The position numbers and the translations under genes were made by a program. A DNA stretch of 64,000 bases, taken from NCBI RefSeq assembly GCF_003352185.1, contig NZ_CP029608.1, positions 2,666,001 through 2,730,000 of the forward strand. Reading direction: 5' to 3'. The notes beneath the pieces were generated by a model that worked only from the letters and a program-made list of their open reading frames with translations, did not search any database and was not told the DNA's origin. Each line of letters begins with the position of its first letter. Position 1 is the first letter of the stretch. Below, one piece after another: positions 55,281 to 62,892 of the stretch. The stretch comes from Pseudomonas kribbensis (GTDB taxonomy: Bacteria > Pseudomonadota > Gammaproteobacteria > Pseudomonadales > Pseudomonadaceae).

Positions 55281-56324
55281 TCAGGCGACGCTCAATTGCA
55301 GGGGAGTGGCGTCGGATTCCAGCCAGCGGGTCTTGCCCAGCCAGCGATCCAGTTGCGGCGCGACATCCGGGTCCAGCAGGTCCCGCTCTTCGAGCCATTT
55401 GTCGTCGAACACGGTGTGCAGGTACTTCTCGCCGCCGTCCGCAATCGGCATTACGACATTGCCGGTCAACGTGCCTTTGTGAATCAGCTCCAGCGCCTTG
55501 TAGATCGCACCGCCGGTCGAGCCTCCGACCAGCAGGGCCAGATTGCGCGCGATGTAGCGGGCGGTTTCGAAGGCCTGGGAATCGGTGACTTGCAGGCCCA
55601 GATCGATGCAGCTGTAGTCGAGCACAAGGCCCACGGTGTCGCCGGCGGGAGTACCGGTTCCCGACTGGTAATACGGATAGCCGGGATGACCGAAGACGAT
55701 GGAACCGGCTGGCTCGACGGCCACGGTGACGATGTCCGGGTTGTGCAGTTTCAGTCCCCGTGCGATGCCGGTCATCGAGCCGCCGGTGCCGACGCAACCG
55801 ACATAGGCACCGATGTGGCCACCGGCCTGGGCGATGGTTTCACGGACGAAGTCGCTGTAGCCGCCGGCGTTGGCCGCGTTGTCTGACTGGTTCATGAACA
55901 CCGCACCGGGGATCTGCGAGGCCAGTTCGGCAGCCAGTCGCTGACGCTCGACCACGGCCACTTCGTCTTCCCGATAGGTCCCGGCGACAAAGCGGATCTC
56001 GGCCCCCAGTGCCTTCATCACCGCAATCTTGTCCTGCGCCGCATGGTGATCGACCACGGCAATGAAATGCAGATCGAACTCCACGGCCGCCATGGCCAGA
56101 CCGATGCCGGTATTGCCGGAGGATGATTCAACGACCACGCCACCGGGTTTCAACTTTCCGGACTTGAGCGCCGCTAAAACCATGTTTCGCGCCATACGGT
56201 CTTTAATACTGCCGCCGGGGTTGTTCTTCTCTATCTTGAGCAAAAGCCGGGCGTTGGTATCCGGAACATCGATGCCCAACATTGGTGTATTGCCAATAAG
56301 ATCCGAAACTTTATTCAGTATCAT
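55281..56324 (-). CDS. SbnA-like PLP-dependent synthase (cysteine synthase fold)
   Basis: The 347-residue fold type II PLP enzyme has the cofactor Lys in KNNPGGSIKDRMARN (about residue 42) and the SSSGNTGIGLAMAA loop. SbnA condenses O-phospho-L-serine with L-glutamate to ACEGA. The context (opine dehydrogenase, NIS synthetase, Y4yA-type decarboxylase, SerK-like protein) favours this over a true cysteine synthase. It starts 14 bases after the decarboxylase gene. Confidence 0.85.
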   Translation of the reverse strand: MILNKVSDLIGNTPMLGIDVPDTNARLLLKIEKNNPGGSIKDRMARNMVLAALKSGKLKPGGVVVESSSGNTGIGLAMAAVEFDLHFIAVVDHHAAQDKIAVMKALGAEIRFVAGTYREDEVAVVERQRLAAELASQIPGAVFMNQSDNAANAGGYSDFVRETIAQAGGHIGAYVGCVGTGGSMTGIARGLKLHNPDIVTVAVEPAGSIVFGHPGYPYYQSGTGTPAGDTVGLVLDYSCIDLGLQVTDSQAFETARYIARNLALLVGGSTGGAIYKALELIHKGTLTGNVVMPIADGGEKYLHTVFDDKWLEERDLLDPDVAPQLDRWLGKTRWLESDATPLQLSVA

Positions 56325-56338
56325 CTGGACGTCTTCCC

Positions 56339-57733
56339 TTAATAGTCAGGTGTGAATGCGTAGTTACCATCCGTACAACATGTCACCATCAGTCGCTGCG
56401 GCAACGGGTGGCGATGAAATTCGTTTTCCAGCAAGTCCATCTGATAACCGGCGGTGTTGGCGTAGATCAATAGATCACCGGTTTGTGGTGTTGTGTCGAA
56501 GTTGATCAGGCGATGAGTGATTACATCATCATCCAAGCAACTATGGCCGGCGATGTAGGCTTGCATCGGAACAGGTTGCGATTCTTTCGATGTAATTAGG
56601 ATTGGATCGACAAGGTATTCAGACGAGAACCAGGTTTCACACGCGCTGAAACTGCTGCCTTCGGCAAAGATCACAACTTTGTTGTCGGCAATTTGTTTGG
56701 TGCGGGTCACGCGAAAGACGCTTATCGCTGCTTGATCCACCAGACTTCGACCCGGCTCCAGCGCCAGTTTTATATTCTGGCTCTTCAAGTAACCGGCAAT
56801 GGTTTTTCCCGGGGAATGATCCGACTCCAGGAATAAATCCAGCCACTGGCAAACTGTCAGATTGCTGCCATAAGGATAAAAAGAGTCGGGAACTCGACGG
56901 TTCTGATAATGACCAGGGTTGTTGTCGTTCTGCAAAAAACTGTTGTAGTCCTGCGGGTCGACATAGCGCATCGGCAGGCCTCCACCGATATCGATCATGA
57001 CCGGGTCGAGGCCCATTTCCCTTGCCGCATCGATGAAGCCAGTGACTTCACGGAAAGCCTGTACCCGGGTTTCGTAACCGTAACCGCCGAGGTGGAAATG
57101 GAAGCCTTCGAAGTGGAACGACTCACGCTGTTCGACCAGGTGTTGAAGGCACTGAAACAAATCCTTCGCGCCCATTCCGAAGCGGCTCGCCGGGCAACTT
57201 GTCGGCCTGTAACGCAGCAGGATCCGGGCTTTGGCCGGTGGTTGCGAAGTGTCGAGCAGCGCTTTGAGATGGCCGATCTCTTCCAGAGAATCCACACAGA
57301 TCAGCGATCCGCCTTGCAACAGTACCTGATGAAATGCTGCCGTTTTGGCCGGCCCGGTCGCACACAAATGTTCCGCCGGCGTTCCGGCGCGCAGTGCCGC
57401 CTGCAGCTCAAACAGGCTCGACACGTCGGTGCCGATGCCCGAAGCCGATGCCGCAGTCAGCAGGCATTGCGACTTGTTGGCTTTTGCTCCGTAGAAAATC
57501 GCGTAGTCGACGTCGTGTCGTTTCAACACCGATTGCAGCGCCTGTACGTTGGCCTCAAATGCATGCGGCCATACCAGATTCAGTGGGGATCCGTGTTGGT
57601 TAACGAGTTCAACAAGTTTTTCCGGAGAGTGTTTAAGTAGATTGTCGATAACAGGATCAATTAACGGTTTCAGCACTTTTGGGTATTGGGCTTCTGTTGT
57701 TTCTTTAGTTGGCGGCGCAATTAATTCAGGCAT
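56339..57733 (-). CDS. PLP-dependent decarboxylase, Y4yA/SbnH-like
   Basis: The 464-residue fold type III enzyme (ornithine/diaminopimelate decarboxylase superfamily) has the PLP Lys in IFYGAKANKSQ (about residue 82) and the phosphate-binding Gly-rich stretch IDIGGGLPMRY. SbnH of staphyloferrin B decarboxylates citryl-diaminopropionate. It is the first gene of the minus-strand siderophore operon and is preceded by a Fur-box-like site. Confidence 0.86.
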   Translation of the reverse strand: MPELIAPPTKETTEAQYPKVLKPLIDPVIDNLLKHSPEKLVELVNQHGSPLNLVWPHAFEANVQALQSVLKRHDVDYAIFYGAKANKSQCLLTAASASGIGTDVSSLFELQAALRAGTPAEHLCATGPAKTAAFHQVLLQGGSLICVDSLEEIGHLKALLDTSQPPAKARILLRYRPTSCPASRFGMGAKDLFQCLQHLVEQRESFHFEGFHFHLGGYGYETRVQAFREVTGFIDAAREMGLDPVMIDIGGGLPMRYVDPQDYNSFLQNDNNPGHYQNRRVPDSFYPYGSNLTVCQWLDLFLESDHSPGKTIAGYLKSQNIKLALEPGRSLVDQAAISVFRVTRTKQIADNKVVIFAEGSSFSACETWFSSEYLVDPILITSKESQPVPMQAYIAGHSCLDDDVITHRLINFDTTPQTGDLLIYANTAGYQMDLLENEFHRHPLPQRLMVTCCTDGNYAFTPDY

Positions 57734-57769
57734 AGAAAACCTCTGGCGTCGATAATCGCCATGTATAGG

Positions 57770-57788
57770 TCGACAACTAATCGTTATC
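57770..57788 (-). promoter_or_regulatory. Fur-box candidate upstream of siderophore operon
   Basis: The minus strand reads GATAACGATTAGTTGTCG. The first eleven bases agree with GATAATGATAA at nine places. It lies about 40-55 bases before the decarboxylase start, in promoter position. Confidence 0.5.
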
Positions 57789-57946
57789 GATTTTTGTGTT
57801 CTTGCTGCTCGTCAGATACGAGTGTTTAAAGAGGTGGTGGCGGATGACAGATCCACTCTGCAAATAAACACGGGGTATGTTCTTTCATAAAATTTTCACA
57901 AAACTGTTTCATGAGAACCCAACTCCCTAAGGTTCAGGCAGGCAAG

Positions 57947-57980
57947 GAGAAGGCCAATGACTGATGGCCTTGTCTCTTTT
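57947..57980 (+). terminator. Orphan terminator-like hairpin
   Basis: GAGAAGGCCA and TGGCCTTGTCTC pair, with a two-base bulge, around ATGACTGA, followed by TTTT on the plus strand. No plus-strand gene precedes it, so it may end a small RNA starting near the Fur-box candidate. Confidence 0.45.
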
Positions 57981-58208
57981 GAAGTGCCATTACCTGACAT
58001 GTAAATGACATCATTGCGCCGAACTTTCCGTGAACAAAATCACAGGACTTGATTTGAATCCTGACCCTGTCATCGGCTCGAACAATATTGCGAACAGGAA
58101 CGATTATCAAGTAAGGTTTTCAAATATTTTTGAATGAACACACACAACAGGGGAGTGCGAAGCCGCTTGTTCGCACGCTCAAGTAAGCGCTCGCGTGTTG
58201 ATTTTAAA

Positions 58209-58277
58209 AACCGTCAACGCCTTGTTATTCAAGGTGTTGGCGGTTGATTCAAGACACCCGGATTCAACCCGGTTTTT
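58209..58277 (+). promoter_or_regulatory. Leader hairpin and terminator-like structure before the CitE-like gene
   Basis: Bases 58209-58223 and 58231-58245 can form a 15-base RNA stem with two G-U pairs and a 7-base loop. CCGG-attcaac-CCGG and five T follow at 58258-58277. AAAAACCG at 58206-58213 can also pair with CGGTTTTT at 58270-58277, excluding the first hairpin. This looks like an attenuator, but there is no experimental support. Confidence 0.4.
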
Positions 58278-58342
58278 CCCCTGTAACAGGTGTTCGAATT
58301 TTTTTGAAAACCCACGACTGAAGCACGCTCAGGAGAGTCCCG

Positions 58343-59230
58343 ATGACTGTTCGTCACAGCACCAACGCCACGCTTCCCATCAGCTACCTGTTCGTTCCCG
58401 GCAACCGGCCGGAGCGCTTTTCCAAAGCGGTCGAGGCCGGGCCGGACGCGATCATTCTCGACCTCGAAGATGCCGTTCATCCGAACAGCAAAGCCGTGGC
58501 CCGGGCATCGATCTGGGCCTGGCAGCAGAGCACGCCCGAAACCGCCAGCCAGCGTTACATCCGCCTGAACAGCGTCGGCAGTTCGCTGTTCCGCCAGGAC
58601 ATGACCTGGCTGGGCGACATGCGCTACCCCGAGCGCTGCGCAGGAATTTTCCTGCCCAAGGCTGAATGCCCCGAGAGCTTGTCCCGTGTGGTTGAGCGCT
58701 TGCTGGAGTGGAACCCAGAACTGCAAATCGTCGCCATCATCGAGACCGCCAAGGGCTTGCATCAGGTCGAGGCGATTGCCGCGATTCCCGGCCTGGCGCG
58801 GCTGGCATTCGGCTCGCTGGATTTCTCCCTGGACATCGACTGCAGCCAGATTCCCGAGGCGTTTCTGTTCGCCCGCAATCGCATCGTGCTGGCGTCGCGG
58901 ATTGCCGGTTTGCCGGCGCCGATCGATGGTGTGACCCCGGCCATCAGCGACATGGCGCTGGTCGAGCGCGACTCGCGTTATGCCCGGTCGCTGGGGTTCG
59001 GCGCCAAGTTGTGTATCCATCCGTCGCAAATCGCCACGGTGCAGAAAGCGTATCTGCCCAACGCCCGCCAACTGGCGTGGGCGGACCGGGTCCTGAACGC
59101 CGTGGCCGGGGGCAGTTATGCGGTGCAGGTGGACGGCGAAATGGTCGATCTGCCGCTCATCGAACAGGCGCAACGCCTGCGGGACATGGCCAGCCAGTAC
59201 GCGCTGGTCGCCAACGCGGATGCCTGCTGA
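58343..59230 (+). CDS. CitE-like (HpcH/HpaI) lyase or synthase
   Basis: The 295-residue TIM-barrel protein belongs to the citrate lyase beta-subunit-like family. It begins ISYLFVPGNRPERFSKA and has DAIILDLEDAV, with conserved Arg and Asp/Glu metal ligands (IIETAKGL, FGSLDFSLD). Staphyloferrin B clusters carry SbnG, a citrate synthase of the related HpcH/HpaI fold, so a citrate-supplying role is possible. Cleavage of a citramalyl- or malyl-CoA is the usual family reaction. Confidence 0.8.
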   Translation: MTVRHSTNATLPISYLFVPGNRPERFSKAVEAGPDAIILDLEDAVHPNSKAVARASIWAWQQSTPETASQRYIRLNSVGSSLFRQDMTWLGDMRYPERCAGIFLPKAECPESLSRVVERLLEWNPELQIVAIIETAKGLHQVEAIAAIPGLARLAFGSLDFSLDIDCSQIPEAFLFARNRIVLASRIAGLPAPIDGVTPAISDMALVERDSRYARSLGFGAKLCIHPSQIATVQKAYLPNARQLAWADRVLNAVAGGSYAVQVDGEMVDLPLIEQAQRLRDMASQYALVANADAC

Positions 59231-59245
59231 AACGGGGGACGAATC

Positions 59246-59647
59246 ATGGGACATGGTTACCAGATTGCCCTGCGTCCACTGTGCGACGTGCGGCAATCCG
59301 AACAGGTTGATCCGCTCAACGTGCAGCGTCTGCGCGAAGCGATCATCCAGGCCGGGCATTGGCTGGAGCCGATCATCGTCGAGCGCTCCCGGGGCATCGT
59401 GATGGACGGCAATCACCGGTTCAACGCAGCGCGGGCACTGGGGTTGAAACGGGTACCGTGCATCCAGCTCGACTACGCCGATCCGCGTGTCTGTGTACGG
59501 CATTGGCAAACCGGGCAAGCGTTCGAAGTAGCGCGGATTTTCACCACCATCGAGCGCGGCGAACTGTTCCCGTACAAGACCACCCGGCACGCGTTCGATC
59601 CCGCGCTGCCGGTGATCTCCATTCCGCTGCAATGCCTGTACGACTGA
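59246..59647 (+). CDS. ParB/SerK-like protein (SbnI-like serine kinase candidate)
   Basis: The 133-residue protein is a single ParB/sulfiredoxin-like domain. VMDGNHRFNAARALG corresponds to the DGxHR motif of the free-serine kinases SerK and SbnI, and LFPYKTTRHAF to their C-terminal block. Those enzymes phosphorylate L-serine to O-phospho-L-serine, the substrate of SbnA. It is about half the length of SbnI (254 residues). It follows the CitE-like gene by 15 bases and precedes the receptor gene. Confidence 0.75.
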   Translation: MGHGYQIALRPLCDVRQSEQVDPLNVQRLREAIIQAGHWLEPIIVERSRGIVMDGNHRFNAARALGLKRVPCIQLDYADPRVCVRHWQTGQAFEVARIFTTIERGELFPYKTTRHAFDPALPVISIPLQCLYD

Positions 59648-59738
59648 CCTGTGCCGGAGGGTGTGCTTCTACCGCCCATCCTCCGCGCAAACCGATCGCC
59701 AAAAAAATTCCGACGACGCTGATACTTTTTCGATTGCT

Positions 59739-59747
59739 GGCTGGCAA
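59739..59747 (+). promoter_or_regulatory. Conserved element upstream of receptor 2 (FecI-type promoter candidate)
   Basis: GGCTGGCAA ends 47 bases before the receptor start. GATACTTTTT lies at 59721-59730 and ACCATT at 59760-59765. The same three blocks, in the same order and nearly the same spacing, precede receptor 1 on the minus strand. Confidence 0.5.
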
Positions 59748-59794
59748 ATAGGAGTCATTACCATTTTCAGCCATTCGAGAAGGACCCCATCGTC

Positions 59795-61999
59795 ATGTCT
59801 GTTGCACGTCGACCTTGCAGTGAACGCGCGTTAACGCTGGCTATTCGCACCGCCATGCTGAGTTCTATTCTGGCCGCAGGAAGCGCCACTGTCTGGGCAG
59901 CAGACCCCAAGCAACCCGAGCAACAGGACACCGTCTCCACGGAAGGCCTGACGCTGGACACCACCAACGTCAACGCCAGTTACAACGGCGCGACCGCATT
60001 GCCGGAAGTGCTCGCCGGAGGTCAGGTCGCCCGGGGCGCGCGGCTGGGGATGATGGGCAACAAGGACGTGATGGACACGCCGTTCAGCGTGACCAGCTAC
60101 ACCGCCAAAACCCTCGCCGACCTGCAAACGGTGACCGTGGCCGATGCACTGGAGCGCGATCCTTCGGTGCGCTCCACCGGGCAGACCGGCGGCATCGTCG
60201 ACTCGTTTTTCATTCGCGGATTTGCGATCGGCGAGGGCAACCTCGGCGAATTGGCCTACGACGGTGTGTATGGCGTAGCGCCCAACTACCGGGTGTTCAC
60301 GGAATACGCCGAACGTGTCGAAGTGCTCAAAGGGCCGGGCGCGCTGATGTACGGGATATCGCCCAACAGCGGCGTCGGTGGCGTGATCAACATCGTGCCC
60401 AAGCGGCCACTGGACGAAGACCTGACCCGCTTCACCGGCACTTACGCGTCCGACTCGCAAGTGGGCGGGCATCTGGACGTCAGCCGGCGTTTCGGCAGCG
60501 AGAATCAGTTTGGTATCCGTTTCAACGGCAGCACCCAGGGCGGCGATACCGCGATCGACAATCAGCAGCGTGCACTGGACATCGGCGCCATCGCCCTCGA
60601 TTACAAGGGCGAACGGCTGCGCCTGAATCTGGACTACATCAGCCAGAAAGAGAGCTTCGACGCGGCCTCGCGACCGTTCACCATTGCACCGGGCGTGAAG
60701 GTTCCATCGGCGCCGAACGGTCGCACCAATCTGCCGCAGGACTGGGGCTGGTCGGACACCAAGGAGCAGTCGGCATTGCTCGGCGGCGAGTACGACCTCA
60801 ATGACAACCTGACCGTTTTCGCCCACGCCGGCGGTGGTCGCTCCGACGTCAAGCGCATGTCCGACCAGGTGCCGCGAATCCTCAACGACGCCGGCGACAC
60901 CAGCAACATTCCCGGCTACTACAAATTCAACGTCGATCGTTCGACGGCCGATGTGGGGATGCGTGCGCTGTTCGCCACCGATCCAGTCACCCACACGACC
61001 ACGCTCATGGCGACCCGTTATCAGGACGAGTTGTCCCGAGGCATCAACAACGGCACGGAAATCCGCTCGAACATCTACCACCCGGTGGACGTGCCCAAGC
61101 AGTACATCAACTCGCCGAAAGTGCTGCGCATTTCCGAGTCGGAACTGTCCGGCGTCGCGCTGACCGACACCCTCGGTTTTCTCGATGACCGGATTCAACT
61201 GACCCTCGGCGTGCGCCGTCAGGACATCGAGTCGCGTAACTACAGTGCATCCGGCTCCGTCAGTTCCCGTTACGACGACAGCGCCACCACACCGCTGGCG
61301 GGCGTGGTGGTCAAACCGTGGGAAGACGTCTCGCTGTACTACAACTACGTCGAAGGCCTGAGCAAAGGTGACATCGCCCCCGGCACCGCGGCCAACTCCG
61401 GCGAAACCTTCGCACCCTACAAATCCAAGCAACATGAAATCGGTGTGAAGTACGAGCACGGCACTTTCATGACTACCCTGGCGCTGTTCCAGATTGAAAA
61501 ACCGAGCGGCGAAATCGGCGCCGGCAACGTGTTCTCGGTGCAGGCCGAACAACGCAACCGTGGTGTCGAGTTGAGCATGTTCGGTGAAGTCGCGCCGGGC
61601 ACTCGCCTGATGGGCGGTGTGACCTTGCTCGACGGCGAATTGACGGATTCGGCCACCGCTGCCAACCGTGGCAACAAACCGGTGGGCGTGCCGGATGTGC
61701 AGGCCAACCTCTGGGCCGAGTGGGATACACCGTGGGTCGAAGGTTTCACCCTGACCGGCGGCGCGATCTACACCGACAGCCAATACGTCAATCAGGCCAA
61801 CACCCAGGAGCTGCCATCCTGGACCCGCATCGACGCCGGCGCCCGTTACGCCACCAAGATCGAAGGTCGGCCGACGACATTCCGCGCCACGGTGCAGAAC
61901 GTGTTTGATCGTGAGTACTGGTCGGGTGTGGCGTCCTACGGCGCTTTCTCCCCGGGCTATCCACGCACATTGCAATTGTCGGCGACCGTCGACTTCTGA
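59795..61999 (+). CDS. TonB-dependent siderophore receptor without STN domain
   Basis: The 734-residue protein has a signal peptide (residues 1-37, ending VWA), a plug (about 85-200; SFFIRGFAIGEGNLGELAYDGVYG, YGISPNSGVGGVINIVPKR) and a barrel ending LQLSATVDF. It is the close paralogue of receptor 1 (45662-48076) along the plug and barrel, but has no signalling domain. It is probably the transport receptor for the product of this cluster. A terminator hairpin follows. Confidence 0.9.
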   Translation: MSVARRPCSERALTLAIRTAMLSSILAAGSATVWAADPKQPEQQDTVSTEGLTLDTTNVNASYNGATALPEVLAGGQVARGARLGMMGNKDVMDTPFSVTSYTAKTLADLQTVTVADALERDPSVRSTGQTGGIVDSFFIRGFAIGEGNLGELAYDGVYGVAPNYRVFTEYAERVEVLKGPGALMYGISPNSGVGGVINIVPKRPLDEDLTRFTGTYASDSQVGGHLDVSRRFGSENQFGIRFNGSTQGGDTAIDNQQRALDIGAIALDYKGERLRLNLDYISQKESFDAASRPFTIAPGVKVPSAPNGRTNLPQDWGWSDTKEQSALLGGEYDLNDNLTVFAHAGGGRSDVKRMSDQVPRILNDAGDTSNIPGYYKFNVDRSTADVGMRALFATDPVTHTTTLMATRYQDELSRGINNGTEIRSNIYHPVDVPKQYINSPKVLRISESELSGVALTDTLGFLDDRIQLTLGVRRQDIESRNYSASGSVSSRYDDSATTPLAGVVVKPWEDVSLYYNYVEGLSKGDIAPGTAANSGETFAPYKSKQHEIGVKYEHGTFMTTLALFQIEKPSGEIGAGNVFSVQAEQRNRGVELSMFGEVAPGTRLMGGVTLLDGELTDSATAANRGNKPVGVPDVQANLWAEWDTPWVEGFTLTGGAIYTDSQYVNQANTQELPSWTRIDAGARYATKIEGRPTTFRATVQNVFDREYWSGVASYGAFSPGYPRTLQLSATVDF

Positions 62000-62006
62000 T
62001 CGAGAG

Positions 62007-62046
62007 GGCGCACTTGATGGCGGGACCGTCGAGTGCGCCTTCTTCT
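62007..62046 (+). terminator. Terminator after receptor 2
   Basis: GGCGCACT and AGTGCGCC (extended by TGA/TCG pairs) form a stem around a G/C-rich loop, followed by TTCTTCT, eight bases after the receptor stop. Confidence 0.75.
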
Positions 62047-62091
62047 ATATATAGCTACGCACAGCGGCTGATCACAAAAAGGAGCATTCGA

Positions 62092-62469
62092 ATGTTAACC
62101 AGCCCGGCATCGACATCCTCTGGCAAGCAATCGCAGTTCCCGTTGACGAAAGGTCAGCGGGCCTTCGATTTCGAGCGCAGCACCAATGAGCACATCCGTG
62201 AACTGCTGCATTATTACGGGCTGCGCACCAGCCTGATCCGGATCAAGGTGATCGATGCCTTGCTGGTGGCTGCACGGGAAGGACGCGCCGTTGGCGGGCG
62301 CGGGGTGCATGGGTATCTGCAGGCGTTTGTCAGCGGTATTCAGTTCGTCAGCGTGAGGGAAGTGCTCAAGCGTTTGTGCGAGGAGGGCGTTATCGTGTTT
62401 CAGCCCGACAAGAGTTATCGGTTTACCGGTGAAGCGTTCTCGCTGCTCGAGCAGCATGCTGGCCGGTGA
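62092..62469 (+). CDS. Small Fur-like HTH protein
   Basis: The 125-residue protein resembles the N-terminal winged-helix half of Fur-family regulators: LLHYYGLRTSLIRIKVIDAL, then SVREVLKRLCEEGVIVFQPDKSYRFTGEAF. The C-terminal metal-binding and dimerisation half is missing, and no Cys or His-rich site is visible. Short proteins of this kind are annotated as Fe2+/Zn2+ uptake regulators in Pseudomonas. The start at 62092 has AAAAAGGAG. It lies beyond the receptor terminator and may have its own promoter. Confidence 0.7.
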   Translation: MLTSPASTSSGKQSQFPLTKGQRAFDFERSTNEHIRELLHYYGLRTSLIRIKVIDALLVAAREGRAVGGRGVHGYLQAFVSGIQFVSVREVLKRLCEEGVIVFQPDKSYRFTGEAFSLLEQHAGR

Positions 62470-62597
62470 CATTCGTTTGTGTTCAGCCAGATCAAGACCA
62501 TCTGTTTAGCCGCAGGTGGTTTTGTCGTTTTGGGGATTGATCGGACCGTTATCTATGGACGGTTTCCCTGTTTCAGTGGAGCTGATCGGAATTGTTG

Positions 62598-62621
62598 AAC
62601 TGCGCAAAAAGTTGCGCAGTT
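62598..62621. repeat. GCGCAA palindrome A
   Basis: AACTGCGCAA, AAAG, TTGCGCAGTT: a perfect 10-base inverted repeat. Its arm sequence recurs inside palindrome B. Confidence 0.85.
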
Positions 62622-62680
62622 GTCCGTAATAAAACCACGGTCAAAACCCCGGCAGGCCTTGCCAATCAAGGCCTCCAGCC

Positions 62681-62726
62681 AAGTGCGCAAGAAGTTGCAC
62701 AGTACTGCGCAACTTCTTGCGCACTT
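62681..62726. repeat. GCGCAA palindrome B
   Basis: Two 22-base arms (62681-62702 and 62705-62726) around a two-base centre, with a single mismatch. The arms contain GTGCGCAAGAAGTTGC and its complement. TTT follows on the plus strand, so it may act as a terminator or as a protein-binding site. Confidence 0.85.
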
Positions 62727-62892
62727 TTTCGCAGTTTCCTACAGCAAAGAATGGAAAATTCTCACGCGAGATTCGTAAGCCCTTGATGGGTAATGGCCAT
62801 GTAATGGCTGGCATGACTTTTGATTCCTCCTTTGCCGCCTGGACAGGCAATCACGCCGTCCGGTCCTGTCTATCGAGCAAGGAGCACACCCC

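Larger units (their letters stand above)
57734..58342. promoter_or_regulatory. 609-base divergent intergenic region of the siderophore cluster
   Basis: No convincing gene is seen here. It contains a Fur-box candidate (57770-57788), an inverted repeat CTCGT-cagat-ACGAG (57810-57824), a terminator-like hairpin (57947-57980), a weaker Fur-like half site (GATTATCAAG, 58102-58111) and a leader hairpin with a following T run (58209-58277). It must hold the promoters for both the decarboxylase operon and the CitE-like gene. Confidence 0.6.
62470..62892. other. 423-base intergenic region with GCGCAA palindromes
   Basis: No gene is supported here. It holds two strong palindromes (62598-62621 and 62681-62726) and the leader of hcp. 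Upstream of hcp a GG-TGGCAT-like stretch near 62808 is only a poor sigma-54 candidate. Confidence 0.6.

Noticed and set aside
49748..59647. A pseudopaline/staphylopine-type metallophore cluster, suggested by the opine dehydrogenase
   Set aside because: No nicotianamine-synthase-like gene is present, while a NIS synthetase, SbnA-like and SbnH-like genes are.
59831..61975. A 714-codon open frame opposite receptor 2
   Set aside because: It is a shadow of the receptor gene; no start signals or family motifs are present.
62806..62830. Sigma-54-like promoter ahead of hcp (TGGCAT ... TTGAT)
   Set aside because: The -24 GG is present but the -12 position reads GA and not GC, so it fails the essential dinucleotide rule.
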